Shown in pieces: positions 52,582 to 60,077 of a stretch of 64,000 bases of DNA. The translations under genes and the position numbers were made by a program. Source of the DNA: Saccharopolyspora rhizosphaerae (GTDB lineage: Bacteria; Actinomycetota; Actinomycetes; Mycobacteriales; Pseudonocardiaceae). The notes under the pieces are model-generated. The model did not search any database, was not told the DNA's origin, and saw nothing but the letters and a program-made list of their open reading frames with translations. How positions within the stretch are numbered: position 1 is the stretch's first letter; each line of letters opens with the position of its first letter. The stretch covers positions 62,001-126,000 of the forward strand of contig NZ_RSAA01000011.1 in the NCBI RefSeq assembly GCF_003931915.1. The letters run 5' to 3'.

Positions 52582-53802
52582 TCACTTCCACAGCGCCGCG
52601 ATACCGCTCAGCGAATTGATCCCCAGGTACACCGTCAGCAGCCAGGCGACCACACCCAGGACCAGCAGCCAACGCGGGTAGCGGTAGCCGCCGAGCAGGT
52701 CACTGCGCCGCGCGGCCACGAACATCAGCACGCCGAAGCCGACCGGCAGGATGAGCCCGTTGAGCGCACCGGCCAGCACCAGCAGTGTGGTGGGCGTCTG
52801 CTCCAGCAGCACGAACAGCAAGGTCGAGACCGCCACGAACGCCACCACGAGCCAGTTCCGGGCCTTCTCCAGCGATCGCGAGAAGGTGACCAGGAACGAC
52901 ACCGAGGTGTAAGCGGCACCGACGACCGAGGTGATGCTGGCCGCCCAGAGGATCATGCCGAACAGCCGCAGGCCGACTTCACCGGCCGCGTTCTGGAAGG
53001 CCTCCGCGGTCGGGTTGCCGGAGCCGAGGGCGGCGCCGCCGGCCACCACACCTAGCACAGCGAGGAACAGCACGAGCCGCATCACGCCGGTGACCAGCAA
53101 CGACACCACGGAGCTGCGGCTGACGTCGACGACCTGGTCCGCCCCGGTGACCCCGGCGTCGACCAGCCGGTGCGCGCCCGCGTAGGTGATGTAGCCGCCG
53201 ACGGTGCCGCCGATGAGCGTGGTGATCGCCAGGAAGTCCACCTCGGCCGGCCACACGGACTGCACCAGCGCCTGACCGACGGGCGGTGCGGAGGAGAACG
53301 CGACGAAGCTGGTCAGCGCGATCATCACGACCCCGAGCACGATGACGATGCGGTCCATGGCCACACCGGCGCGCTTGCTCAGGAAGATGCCGATCGCGAT
53401 CACGGCGGAAAGGGTGCCGCCGATCTTGGCGTCGAGCCCGAAAAGCGCGTCCAGGCCCAAGGAGGTGCCGGCGATGTTGCCGATGTTGAACACCAGCCCG
53501 CCGAACACGACCAGCGCGGCCATGGCGTAACCGAGGCCCGGCAGCACCTTGTTGCCCAGGTCCTGGGCGCGCATGCCGGAGACGCCGATGACCCGCCAGA
53601 CGTTCAGCTGGACGGCGATGTCGACCAGGATCGACACCAGGATCGCGAAGGCGAACGCGGCCCCGAGCTGAACGGTGAACTGCGTGGTCTGGGTGATGAA
53701 GCCGGGCCCGATGGCGCTGGTGGCCATGAGGAACACCGCACCGAGCAGGGTGCTGCGTCTTCTCGTCGAACCGTTCTGCCAGGGCGTGCTCGTCTCGGTC
53801 AT
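52582..53802 (-). CDS. NRAMP-fold transporter of the 5-oxoproline operon (YcsG-like)
   Basis: A 406-residue protein with about eleven helices of the NRAMP (LeuT-like) fold. The first helix is recognisable by [16 protein letters not shown], but where metal carriers have D-P-G-N it reads T-V-Q-L. In helix six, [12 protein letters not shown] has G-G-Y in place of the M-P-H metal motif. It should therefore not be a manganese or iron importer. Its place at the head of the pxp operon, like YcsG in B. subtilis, suggests import of 5-oxoproline or a related acid, which is inference. ATG at 53802 follows GGAGCG. Two palindromes lie upstream. Confidence 0.82.
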   Translation of the reverse strand: MTETSTPWQNGSTRRRSTLLGAVFLMATSAIGPGFITQTTQFTVQLGAAFAFAILVSILVDIAVQLNVWRVIGVSGMRAQDLGNKVLPGLGYAMAALVVFGGLVFNIGNIAGTSLGLDALFGLDAKIGGTLSAVIAIGIFLSKRAGVAMDRIVIVLGVVMIALTSFVAFSSAPPVGQALVQSVWPAEVDFLAITTLIGGTVGGYITYAGAHRLVDAGVTGADQVVDVSRSSVVSLLVTGVMRLVLFLAVLGVVAGGAALGSGNPTAEAFQNAAGEVGLRLFGMILWAASITSVVGAAYTSVSFLVTFSRSLEKARNWLVVAFVAVSTLLFVLLEQTPTTLLVLAGALNGLILPVGFGVLMFVAARRSDLLGGYRYPRWLLVLGVVAWLLTVYLGINSLSGIAALWK

Positions 53803-53841
53803 GGCGCTCCGATCGCGGTGGCTGCGGTCCGGAACAAGATA

Positions 53842-53861
53842 GGGAATTGTTGAACAATCCC
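53842..53861. promoter_or_regulatory. GntR-type operator, ATTGTT-G-AACAAT
   Basis: GGGAATTGTTGAACAATCCC is an almost perfect dyad centred on 53852 (arms ATTGTT and AACAAT perfect). FadR-type GntR operators have this short-spaced form. It lies 40 bases upstream of the transporter start and 68 bases before the divergent GntR gene. Confidence 0.65.
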
Positions 53862-53870
53862 GCAATACCC

Positions 53871-53902
53871 CGATCAGAACTCAACCGTTAAACTTCTGAT
53901 CG
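53871..53902. promoter_or_regulatory. second dyad, CGATCAGAA-N14-TTCTGATCG
   Basis: Perfect inverted 9-mers (53871-53879 and 53894-53902) with 14 bases between, lying between the first operator and the GntR start. It could be a second regulator site or a hairpin in the short GntR leader. Confidence 0.5.
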
Positions 53903-53929
53903 CCTGCACCTACTGCACCGGGAGCCGGA

Positions 53930-54622
53930 GTGACCGCGACCGACCCGTGGGCCGACCTGCTAGCGGCCGACCGGGCGCTGCTGGACCGCACGAGCACCGC
54001 CGAACGGGTGGCCGACGTGCTGCGGCAGCGGATCATCGACGGCGCCCTCTCCCCCGGCACCCGGTTGTCGGAGGAGAGCGCGGGCAAGGCCCTGGCCGTC
54101 TCCCGCAACACGCTGCGCGAGGCGTTCCGGCTGCTGGTGCACGAACGGCTGCTGGTGCACGAGTTCCACCGCGGCGTCTTCGTCCGGGTGCTCTCGGCGG
54201 ACGACGTCACCGACCTCTACCGGATCCGCCGCCTGCTGGAGACCAGCGCGGTGCGGCGCGGCACGGACCACGAGCTGGTCGCCGCGGTGGACCGCGCGGT
54301 CGGCGACGGCGAGCACGCGGCGGCCGAGGAGCGCTGGTGGGACGTGGGCACGGCCAACATGCGCTTCCACGAGGCGCTGGCGGCGCTGGCCGGCAGCCCG
54401 CGGGTGAACGACACGATGCGCCAGCTGCTCGCCGAGCTGCGGCTGGCCTTCCACGTGATGTCGCGCCCGGAGGAGTTCCACGCGCCCTACCTCGGCCTCA
54501 ACCGCGAGATCGCCGACCTGCTCAGCGAGGGCCAGCGGGAGGAGGCGGCCGCGAAGCTCGACGCCTACTTCGACGTGGCCGAGACCCAGCTCGTCGCGGC
54601 CTACCGCGACCACCAGGGCTGA
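53930..54622 (+). CDS. GntR family (FadR subfamily) regulator
   Basis: A 230-residue regulator. The winged helix has AERVADVLRQRIIDGALSPG, LSEESAGKALAVSRNTLREA and FRLLVHERLL; the all-helical FCD ligand domain follows, with metal/ligand candidates in DLYRIRRLLETSAVRR and NMRFHEALAALAGS. It is divergent from the transporter-pxpABC operon with 127 bases between starts, so it is the likely local regulator, responding to 5-oxoproline or glutamate-type acids. In B. subtilis the corresponding regulator KipR is of the IclR family, so this is a replacement. GTG start at 53930. Confidence 0.87.
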   Translation: MTATDPWADLLAADRALLDRTSTAERVADVLRQRIIDGALSPGTRLSEESAGKALAVSRNTLREAFRLLVHERLLVHEFHRGVFVRVLSADDVTDLYRIRRLLETSAVRRGTDHELVAAVDRAVGDGEHAAAEERWWDVGTANMRFHEALAALAGSPRVNDTMRQLLAELRLAFHVMSRPEEFHAPYLGLNREIADLLSEGQREEAAAKLDAYFDVAETQLVAAYRDHQG

Positions 54623-54681
54623 GCGTTCGGCCACCGTCGGACACGGCGTGAGCCCGAGGCCGAGACCTCCGGGCCCCGGCG

Positions 54682-55026
54682 TCAGAAGGGGCGCTCTCCC
54701 TTGGGCTTGCCGGGCGTTTCCTGGTTGCCGTGCCGCGGCGGGTGCATCGGCTGCGGGGACCCGGACGGCGCGACAGGCGACCCCTTGGCCGAATCCTGCG
54801 CCTCGGCGGGCTGGGCCCGGTGCTCGCCCGGGGCGGGCTCGGCGCCGCGGTCGAGCTCCTCGAGCCGCTGCGTCATGATCTCGACGACTTGCGGGCGGTT
54901 GTTGTGCTCCTGCTCGTAGTCCAGCACGCGGGTCAGCTCGTCGCGGCCGAGCGAGCGGACCATGTGCTGCAACGACCCCGTGGAGAGCTGGTCGTAGTCC
55001 GGCAGGGGGAAGTCCTGCTCCTGCAT
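54682..55026 (-). CDS. DUF8129 small protein
   Basis: A 114-residue protein. The N-terminal 60 residues (PLPDYDQLSTGSLQHMVRSL and ELTRVLDYEQEHNNRPQVVE) match the small DUF8129 domain, a two- to three-helix unit common in actinobacteria. The rest is a Pro/Gly-rich, disordered tail (SGSPQPMHPPRHGNQETPGK). The ATG at 55026 is preceded by TAGGAGG. A terminator and the CsbD gene lie upstream. Such genes are often near general-stress genes; no function is known. Confidence 0.75.
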   Translation of the reverse strand: MQEQDFPLPDYDQLSTGSLQHMVRSLGRDELTRVLDYEQEHNNRPQVVEIMTQRLEELDRGAEPAPGEHRAQPAEAQDSAKGSPVAPSGSPQPMHPPRHGNQETPGKPKGERPF

Positions 55027-55057
55027 GAGGAGCCTCCTAAAGACGGTTCCGGCATGG

Positions 55058-55090
55058 CTCGGCGGGGGCTCGTGAGCCGCCCCCGCCGAG
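55058..55090 (-). terminator. hairpin between csbD-like and DUF8129 genes
   Basis: CTCGGCGGGGGC (55058-55069) and GCCCCCGCCGAG (55079-55090) form a perfect 12-bp stem with a nine-base loop, 45 bases after the CsbD stop and before the DUF8129 start. It may end or attenuate the CsbD transcript. Confidence 0.65.
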
Positions 55091-55134
55091 GGGAAACCGG
55101 TTGATGCGCGCGAACTTCCGGGTGGTGCTGGGGG

Positions 55135-55314
55135 TCACCTGTCCCGGCGCAGTGCGTCCTTCGCGTTCTCACCGGCTTGCTTGAAGTTGCCCTTCGCCTG
55201 CTCGGTCTTGCCCTCGGCCTGAGTCCGGCGGTCGCCTGTCGCGCCACCGAGCTTCTCCTTGGCCTTCCCCATGGTTTCCTCGACCTTGTGGCGGGCCTTG
55301 TCCAGTGCAGACAT
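55135..55314 (-). CDS. CsbD family stress protein
   Basis: A 59-residue CsbD-like protein: MSALDKARHKVEETMGKAKE, then LGGATGDRRTQAEGKTEQAKG and NFKQAGENAKDALRR. The GxxTGDxxxxAEGKxEQxKG motif is the family signature. CsbD proteins are abundant general-stress proteins under sigma-B-type control in many Gram-positives. GGGAGGG precedes the ATG, and a GTTT-N16-GGGTA promoter lies about 36 bases upstream. Confidence 0.9.
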   Translation of the reverse strand: MSALDKARHKVEETMGKAKEKLGGATGDRRTQAEGKTEQAKGNFKQAGENAKDALRRDR

Positions 55315-55349
55315 GTGCGATTCCCTCCCCATCGTCGGGAGACCCCTGG

Positions 55350-55375
55350 CTACCCCGGAGGCCGGAACCGGAAAC
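55350..55375 (-). promoter_or_regulatory. SigB/SigF-type promoter of the CsbD gene
   Basis: On the minus strand GTTT (55372-55375) is followed after 16 bases by GGGTAG (ending at 55350). This fits the GTTT-N15/17-GGGTA form read by SigF in mycobacteria and SigB-type factors in Streptomyces. The distance to the CsbD start is about 36 bases, which gives a normal leader. Confidence 0.65.
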
Positions 55376-55456
55376 ACCAGGCGGTTTCAGCCCGTGCCCG
55401 GCGGGGAAAGCAATCCGCGTGACGGCTGGTGCCGAGGGGAGAGGGTGGGTGGCGCG

Positions 55457-56935
55457 ATGAGTTCCCCCTGGCTGCGGAGCGACCGTGCCGAGCGCTCGCC
55501 GCTGCGCCGGACGCGCTCGTTCGACATCGCGGTGATCGGCGGCGGCATCGCCGGCCTGACCACCGCCCTGCTGCTCAAGGAAGCGGGAGCCCAGGTCGCG
55601 GTGCTCGAGGGCGACCGGATCGCCTCAGGGGCCACGGGCCACAACACGGCGAAGGTGACCGCGTTGCAGTCGACGATGTACACCACGATCCGCCAGCACC
55701 GGGGAACCGAGGCCGCGCAGGTCTACGCCGCGGCGAGCTCCGCCGCGGTCGAGAAGATCGCGGAACTCGCCGACCCGTCGCACATCCGCCGCAGGTCCGC
55801 CTTCACCTTCGCGGTGGACGCGGAAGGCTCGCGCGCGGTCGAGCAGGAGGTCGAGGCGGCGCGCGCCGCCGGGCTGCCGGTGACCAGCGACGCGCTGGAC
55901 GAGCTCCCGTTCCCGGTCACCGGCGCGGCCCGGCTCGCCGACCAGCTCGAGATCGACCCGGTCCGCTACGCGGCCGGACTCGCCGAGCGCGTCGACGGGG
56001 ACGGGTGCGCGGTGTTCGAGCACTCCCGGGCGCTGCAGCTCGCCGAGGGGGCTCCCTGCCGGATCACCACCAGCGGCGGGACGCTGACCGCCGACCGCGT
56101 CGTGGTCGCCACGCACGCCCCGGTCTGGGACCGCGGCCTGTTCTTCGCGATGCTGCAGGCCGTGCGCTCCTACTGCATCGCCGCGCGGCTGCGCGAGGAA
56201 CCACCGCGCGGGCTGTCGATCACCGCGGGGCAGCCGACCCGGTCGCTGCGCTCGCTCGGGGACCAGCTCATCGTCTGCGGCGAAGGGCACGAAGCGGGGG
56301 CCGCCGGGATCGGCGAGGAGCGCTACACCCGGCTGGAGGCGTTCGCCCGGGAGCACTGGCCGGTCGCGGAGATCACGCACCGCTGGTCGGCGCAGGACCT
56401 CGTCCCGCACGACCGGTTTCCGATGGTGGGCCCGTACCTGCCGGGGTCGTCGCGGTTGTTCGTGGCGACCGGCTTCATGAAGTGGGGCCTGACCGGCGGC
56501 ACCTTCGCCGGGATGGTGCTGGCCGACCTGCTGAGCGACCGCGCGAACCCTTGGTCCGAAGCCCTGTCGCCGTGGCGGTTGTCGCCGAGCTCGTGGCCCC
56601 GGCTCGCGTGGCACAACCTCAGCGCAGGCGTGGACTTCGTCACCGACCGGCTCTCCCCGGCCAAGGGGGCCGACGTCACCCAGCTCAAGCCGGGCACGGC
56701 CACCGTGGTGCGCGACGGGACCGAGCGCACCGGTGTCTACCGCGACGAGAACGGGCTGCTGCACTGCGTTTCGCTGCGCTGCACCCACCTCGGGTGCCTG
56801 GTGCGGTTCAACGCGGCGGAGTCCACGTGGGACTGCCCGTGCCACGGATCCCGCTTCGCGGTCGACGGCAGCGTCTTGGAAGGACCTGCGGTGCGACCGC
56901 TCGCGGTCAAGCCACCGCCGGAACCGGGCGTCTGA
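55457..56935 (+). CDS. FAD-dependent oxidoreductase fused to a C-terminal Rieske domain
   Basis: A 492-residue two-domain protein. The DAO-type FAD domain (about 20-395) opens with FDIAVIGGGIAGLTTALLLK and has GATGHNTAKVTALQ. The C-terminal domain (about 405-490) is a Rieske 2Fe-2S module with CTHLGC and CPCHGS, the two Cys-His pairs. This architecture is common in actinobacteria and cyanobacteria; it should pass electrons between a substrate oxidised at FAD and an unknown partner through the cluster. It is divergent from the CsbD gene across the SigB-type promoter and converges on the CDGSH gene. Confidence 0.88.
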   Translation: MSSPWLRSDRAERSPLRRTRSFDIAVIGGGIAGLTTALLLKEAGAQVAVLEGDRIASGATGHNTAKVTALQSTMYTTIRQHRGTEAAQVYAAASSAAVEKIAELADPSHIRRRSAFTFAVDAEGSRAVEQEVEAARAAGLPVTSDALDELPFPVTGAARLADQLEIDPVRYAAGLAERVDGDGCAVFEHSRALQLAEGAPCRITTSGGTLTADRVVVATHAPVWDRGLFFAMLQAVRSYCIAARLREEPPRGLSITAGQPTRSLRSLGDQLIVCGEGHEAGAAGIGEERYTRLEAFAREHWPVAEITHRWSAQDLVPHDRFPMVGPYLPGSSRLFVATGFMKWGLTGGTFAGMVLADLLSDRANPWSEALSPWRLSPSSWPRLAWHNLSAGVDFVTDRLSPAKGADVTQLKPGTATVVRDGTERTGVYRDENGLLHCVSLRCTHLGCLVRFNAAESTWDCPCHGSRFAVDGSVLEGPAVRPLAVKPPPEPGV

Positions 56936-56938
56936 ACC

Positions 56939-57142
56939 TCAGCGCTCCCGGACCTTGCGACGGTGACTGGTGTCGCAGAACGGGTACTTCTGGCTGCGGC
57001 GGCACGCGCAGACGGCGACCGCGAACCGGTCGGAGTCCACTGTGGTCCCGTCGTCGAGCACCAAGCGGACCGGACCTTCCACCAGGATCGGTCCGCCGGG
57101 CACGACGGTCACGCGTCGCCGGTCATCGGGGTCGGTCGGCAC
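56939..57142 (-). CDS. CDGSH iron-sulfur protein
   Basis: A 67-residue single-CDGSH protein. The cluster motif is VCACRRSQKYPFCDTSHRRK, that is C-x-C-x-x-S-x3-P-F-C-D-x-S-H with three Cys and one His, which bind a 2Fe-2S centre (Thr in place of Gly is tolerated). Such proteins are redox or cluster carriers. Its ATG lies inside the end of the methyltransferase gene (20-base overlap), so the two are co-translated. Next to it is the convergent FAD-Rieske gene and, beyond the methyltransferase, a haem-oxygenase-like diiron enzyme. Confidence 0.9.
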   Translation of the reverse strand: MPTDPDDRRRVTVVPGGPILVEGPVRLVLDDGTTVDSDRFAVAVCACRRSQKYPFCDTSHRRKVRER

Positions 57143-57776
57143 GGATCACCACCAGTTCCTCCCAGCGCTGGCCGGGCTGGATCAACCCGCGCTCCTCCAG
57201 CACGGCGGCGCGCTGCTCGAGCACGGGACCGAAGGCCTGCTGCTGCCGTTCCACCACGGCGGCCTTCAGCCCCTCCTCCCGCAGGCGCACCAGCGTCGCG
57301 TCCGCGTCGGCCAGGTCGGACTGCACCATCAGGAACGTCCCGCGGCTGGCCAGCAGCTCGGGCACGCGGGCGCACAGGCGCTCGATGACCGCCCGCCCGT
57401 CCGGGCCGGCGTCCCAGGCCCGCGCCGCGCCGCGCGGCGGGCGCGTCCCGTCGCAGGGCACGTACGGCGGGTTGGCCAGCACGAGGTCGAACGGCTCGCC
57501 GAAGTCGCACTCCAACGCGTCGCCCGGCTGGACGCGCACCGGCAACCGCCGCAACCACGCGTTGACGCCGGCCACCACGACCGCGGACAGCGACACGTCC
57601 ACCGCCGTCACCTCGCGCGCCCCGGCCCGCGCTGCGGTCAGCGCCAGGAACCCCGTACCGGTGCCCACGTCGAGCACCCGGCTCCCGGGTTTGATCCCGG
57701 CATCGCCCAAAGCCCGTGCCAGCAACCAGGTGTCGCCCTGCGGCCGGTACACGGCCGACGTCCTGAGCAATCTCAT
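57123..57776 (-). CDS. HemK2/MTQ2-like class I methyltransferase
   Basis: A 217-residue SAM-dependent methyltransferase. Motif I is RVLDVGTGTGFLALTAARAG and motif IV is FDLVLANPPYVPCDGTRP, whose N-P-P-Y is the signature of HemK/PrmC and MTQ2 glutamine or lysine N-methyltransferases. It lacks the N-terminal domain of PrmC, as HemK2 does. The target is unknown. ATG at 57776; longer readings to 57854 include an unlikely Arg/Cys-rich leader. It is operonic with the CDGSH gene and divergent from the YbdK-like gene. Confidence 0.83.
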   Translation of the reverse strand: MRLLRTSAVYRPQGDTWLLARALGDAGIKPGSRVLDVGTGTGFLALTAARAGAREVTAVDVSLSAVVVAGVNAWLRRLPVRVQPGDALECDFGEPFDLVLANPPYVPCDGTRPPRGAARAWDAGPDGRAVIERLCARVPELLASRGTFLMVQSDLADADATLVRLREEGLKAAVVERQQQAFGPVLEQRAAVLEERGLIQPGQRWEELVVIRADRPR

Positions 57777-57800
57777 GCACCTCAAGTTCCCCCTGCTGCA

Positions 57801-57835
57801 CCGCGGCAAACCGCGGCACGCGAGGTTTGCTCGCG
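57801..57835. repeat. two tandem hairpins in the gap between divergent genes
   Basis: CCGCGG-CAAA-CCGCGG (57801-57816) and CGCGAG-GTTTG-CTCGCG (57819-57835) are perfect small stems in direct succession between the methyltransferase and YbdK-like starts. They could be transcript structures or operator sites for either gene. Confidence 0.45.
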
Positions 57836-57892
57836 CCCGCACGCGGGAAAGCAAGCCGAGAAGGGGATCGCAGCCACGGGAGGAGCGAGCCG

Positions 57893-59023
57893 GTGAACAC
57901 TCCTGCGATCGAGGACGCCCCGCTGACGATCGAACAGGCTGCCGAACCCGCGCTGACCCTCGGCGTCGAAGAGGAGTTCCTCCTGGTCACCCCGCGCAGC
58001 GGCGAACCGTCCGGGCGGGGTTCGGCAGTGCTCGCCAACGTCGCCGCCCTCGACCCGCAGCTCAAGGTCCACCCCGAACTGCTGGCCGCGCAGACCGAAG
58101 CCACCACCGGTGTGTGCAGCTCGCTGGACGAGCTGAGCGGGCAGTTGCGCTCAGGGCGCGACCGGATGGCCCGCGCGGCGCAGGACGAGGGGCTGGCGCT
58201 GATCTCCTCCGGATCGCCGCCGCTGCCGGGGGCTCCGAGCCCGGTCTCACCTGGGGCGCGCTTCGCGCGCATCTCCGACACCTACCGCGCCGTGGTCACC
58301 GACTACCACGCCTGCGGGTGCCACGTGCACGTCGGCGTGCCCGACCGGGAGACCGCCGTGGGCATCCTCAACCACCTGCACCGGTGGTTGCCGTCGCTGC
58401 TGGCGATGTCGGTGAACTCGCCGTTCCACCTCGGCGCGGACACCGGCTACGCGAGCTGGCGGATGGTGCAGCAGTCCCGCTTCCCCGGCTCCGGCATCCC
58501 GCCCCGGTTCGCCTCGGCCGACGACCACGACCGCCAGGTCGCGCGCCTGGTCGACTGCGGGGTCCTCGTGGACGAGGCCATGACCTTCTGGCTGGCCCGG
58601 CCCTCCCCGCACCTGCCGACCGTGGAGCTGCGCGTCGCCGACGCCGCCACCACCATCGGCGAAGCGCTGCTCCAGGCCGCGCTGACCCGCGCCCTGGTGC
58701 GCACCGCCCAGCGCGAGCTCGAGGCGGGCCGGGAAGCCCCCGAAACCGCGGAGCGGCTCGAACAGGCGGCGGTGTGGACCGCCGCCCGCCACGGGCTCGA
58801 CGGCCCGGGCATCGACCTGGTCGCCCGACGCCGGGTGCCCGCGGCCGAACTCGTGCACGCCATGGTCCGGTGGGCCTCGCCCGCCCTGGAGGAGACCAAC
58901 GACTTGGTCGCCGTGCGCAAGCTCGTCGCGGGGTTGCTGCACTGCGGCACCGGTGCCCGCAGACAACGCGCCGCAGCCGCCCGAGGAGCGCTGCTGCCCG
59001 CGCTCCAGATCCGTCCCCGATGA
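57893..59023 (+). CDS. YbdK-type carboxylate-amine ligase (GCS2 family)
   Basis: A 376-residue member of glutamate-cysteine ligase family 2. The N-terminal LGVEEEFLLVTPRSGEP has the ATP/metal-binding Glu cluster, and CGCHVHVGVPDRETAVGILN and RVADAATTIGEALLQAALTR are the other conserved blocks. Family members link a carboxylate to an amine with ATP, for example weak gamma-glutamylcysteine synthesis by YbdK. Length fits YbdK better than the actinobacterial EgtA. GTG at 57893 follows GGAGG. The next gene, 11 bases on, is a haem-oxygenase-like diiron protein, so the two may act on one product. Confidence 0.85.
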   Translation: MNTPAIEDAPLTIEQAAEPALTLGVEEEFLLVTPRSGEPSGRGSAVLANVAALDPQLKVHPELLAAQTEATTGVCSSLDELSGQLRSGRDRMARAAQDEGLALISSGSPPLPGAPSPVSPGARFARISDTYRAVVTDYHACGCHVHVGVPDRETAVGILNHLHRWLPSLLAMSVNSPFHLGADTGYASWRMVQQSRFPGSGIPPRFASADDHDRQVARLVDCGVLVDEAMTFWLARPSPHLPTVELRVADAATTIGEALLQAALTRALVRTAQRELEAGREAPETAERLEQAAVWTAARHGLDGPGIDLVARRRVPAAELVHAMVRWASPALEETNDLVAVRKLVAGLLHCGTGARRQRAAAARGALLPALQIRPR

Positions 59024-59034
59024 GAGGGAGCTCG

Positions 59035-60033
59035 ATGAGCACTCTGCCCGAACCGCGAGGTCCGCTGTCCACGGCCGTGAACGCCACCCTGACGGGGAGC
59101 GAGCCGGTGCCCCCACCGGCGGTCGTCCGCGGCCACGACCCGTTCGGCGGGGACCTCGCACTCGCCCTGCACACCTGCTACGAGCTGCACTACCGCGGTT
59201 TCGACGAGGTGTCACCGCGGTGGGAGTGGGATCCCGGTCTCCTCGCGTTGCGGGCCGAGCTCGAGCGGTCCTTCCTGGACGCGCTGCGCGCCGAGATCAC
59301 ACCGTCCGACGACGTCACCGGCGTCCTCGACGAGCTGCTGGTGGAAACCGTTCCCGGAAGCGGGGTTTCGCACCACCTGCGGGACGACGGCGAGTGGTGG
59401 CAGATGCAGGAGTACTTCGCCCACCGCTCGATCTACCACCTCAAGGAGGCCGACCCGCACGCGTGGGTCATCCCGCGCCTGCAGGGGCAGGCGAAGGCCG
59501 CCCTGGTCGCCGTCGAGTTCGACGAGTTCGGCGGCGGGCGCGGCGACCGCGTCCACGCGCAGCTGTTCGCCGACCTGCTGCAAGGCGCCGACCTCTCCCC
59601 GGAGTACCTGCACTACCTGGACGTCGTGCCCGCGCCGCAGATCGCCCTGGTCAACCTGATGTCGCTGTTCGGCCTGCACCGGGAACTGCGGGGTTCGCTC
59701 GTCGGTCACTTCGCCGCCGCGGAGATCACCACCGCACCCAGCGCGCAGCGGCTGGCCACGGCCCTGGAGCGGATGGGCGCCGCACCGGCGTGCGTCCACT
59801 TCTTCACCGAGCACGTCGAGGCCGACGCGGTGCACGAGCAGGTCATGCGCCGCGACGTCATCGGTGACCTGCTGGCGCGCGAGCCGCAGCTGGCCACCGA
59901 CGTCGTCTTCGGCGTCCAGGCCACCGAATTCCTGGAAGGCAAGCTCGCCGAGCACCTGCTGGGGTCCTGGCGGGACGGCCGCACCTCGCTGCTGCACCCC
60001 CTCGAGGCACCCCGGCTCGCGGCGAGCCGGTGA
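59035..60033 (+). CDS. iron-containing redox enzyme (haem-oxygenase-like diiron fold)
   Basis: A 332-residue protein of the iron-containing redox enzyme family. Candidate diiron ligands are in WQMQEYFAHRSIYHLKEADP (Glu and His), ALVAVEFDEFGGGRGDRVHA (Glu and His) and TEHVEADAVHEQVMRRDVIG (Glu, Asp, His), matching the E...H...E/D-x-x-H pattern of the haem-oxygenase-like diiron oxidases. These desaturate, N-oxygenate or cleave small acids with O2. Here the substrate could be the ligase product, an inference from context. ATG at 59035 follows GAGGGAG; the 6-phosphogluconate dehydrogenase starts 44 bases later. Confidence 0.82.
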   Translation: MSTLPEPRGPLSTAVNATLTGSEPVPPPAVVRGHDPFGGDLALALHTCYELHYRGFDEVSPRWEWDPGLLALRAELERSFLDALRAEITPSDDVTGVLDELLVETVPGSGVSHHLRDDGEWWQMQEYFAHRSIYHLKEADPHAWVIPRLQGQAKAALVAVEFDEFGGGRGDRVHAQLFADLLQGADLSPEYLHYLDVVPAPQIALVNLMSLFGLHRELRGSLVGHFAAAEITTAPSAQRLATALERMGAAPACVHFFTEHVEADAVHEQVMRRDVIGDLLAREPQLATDVVFGVQATEFLEGKLAEHLLGSWRDGRTSLLHPLEAPRLAASR

Positions 60034-60077
60034 ACGACGACCCGCAGAGGTCACCGCGGACGAGTTCGGGAGCACGC

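Noticed and set aside
55429-60033. 1534-codon plus-strand frame over the FAD-Rieske to diiron region
   Set aside because: Its peptide is Arg/Pro-rich except where it enters the true frame of the diiron gene at 59035; the rest is out-of-frame noise of high-GC DNA.
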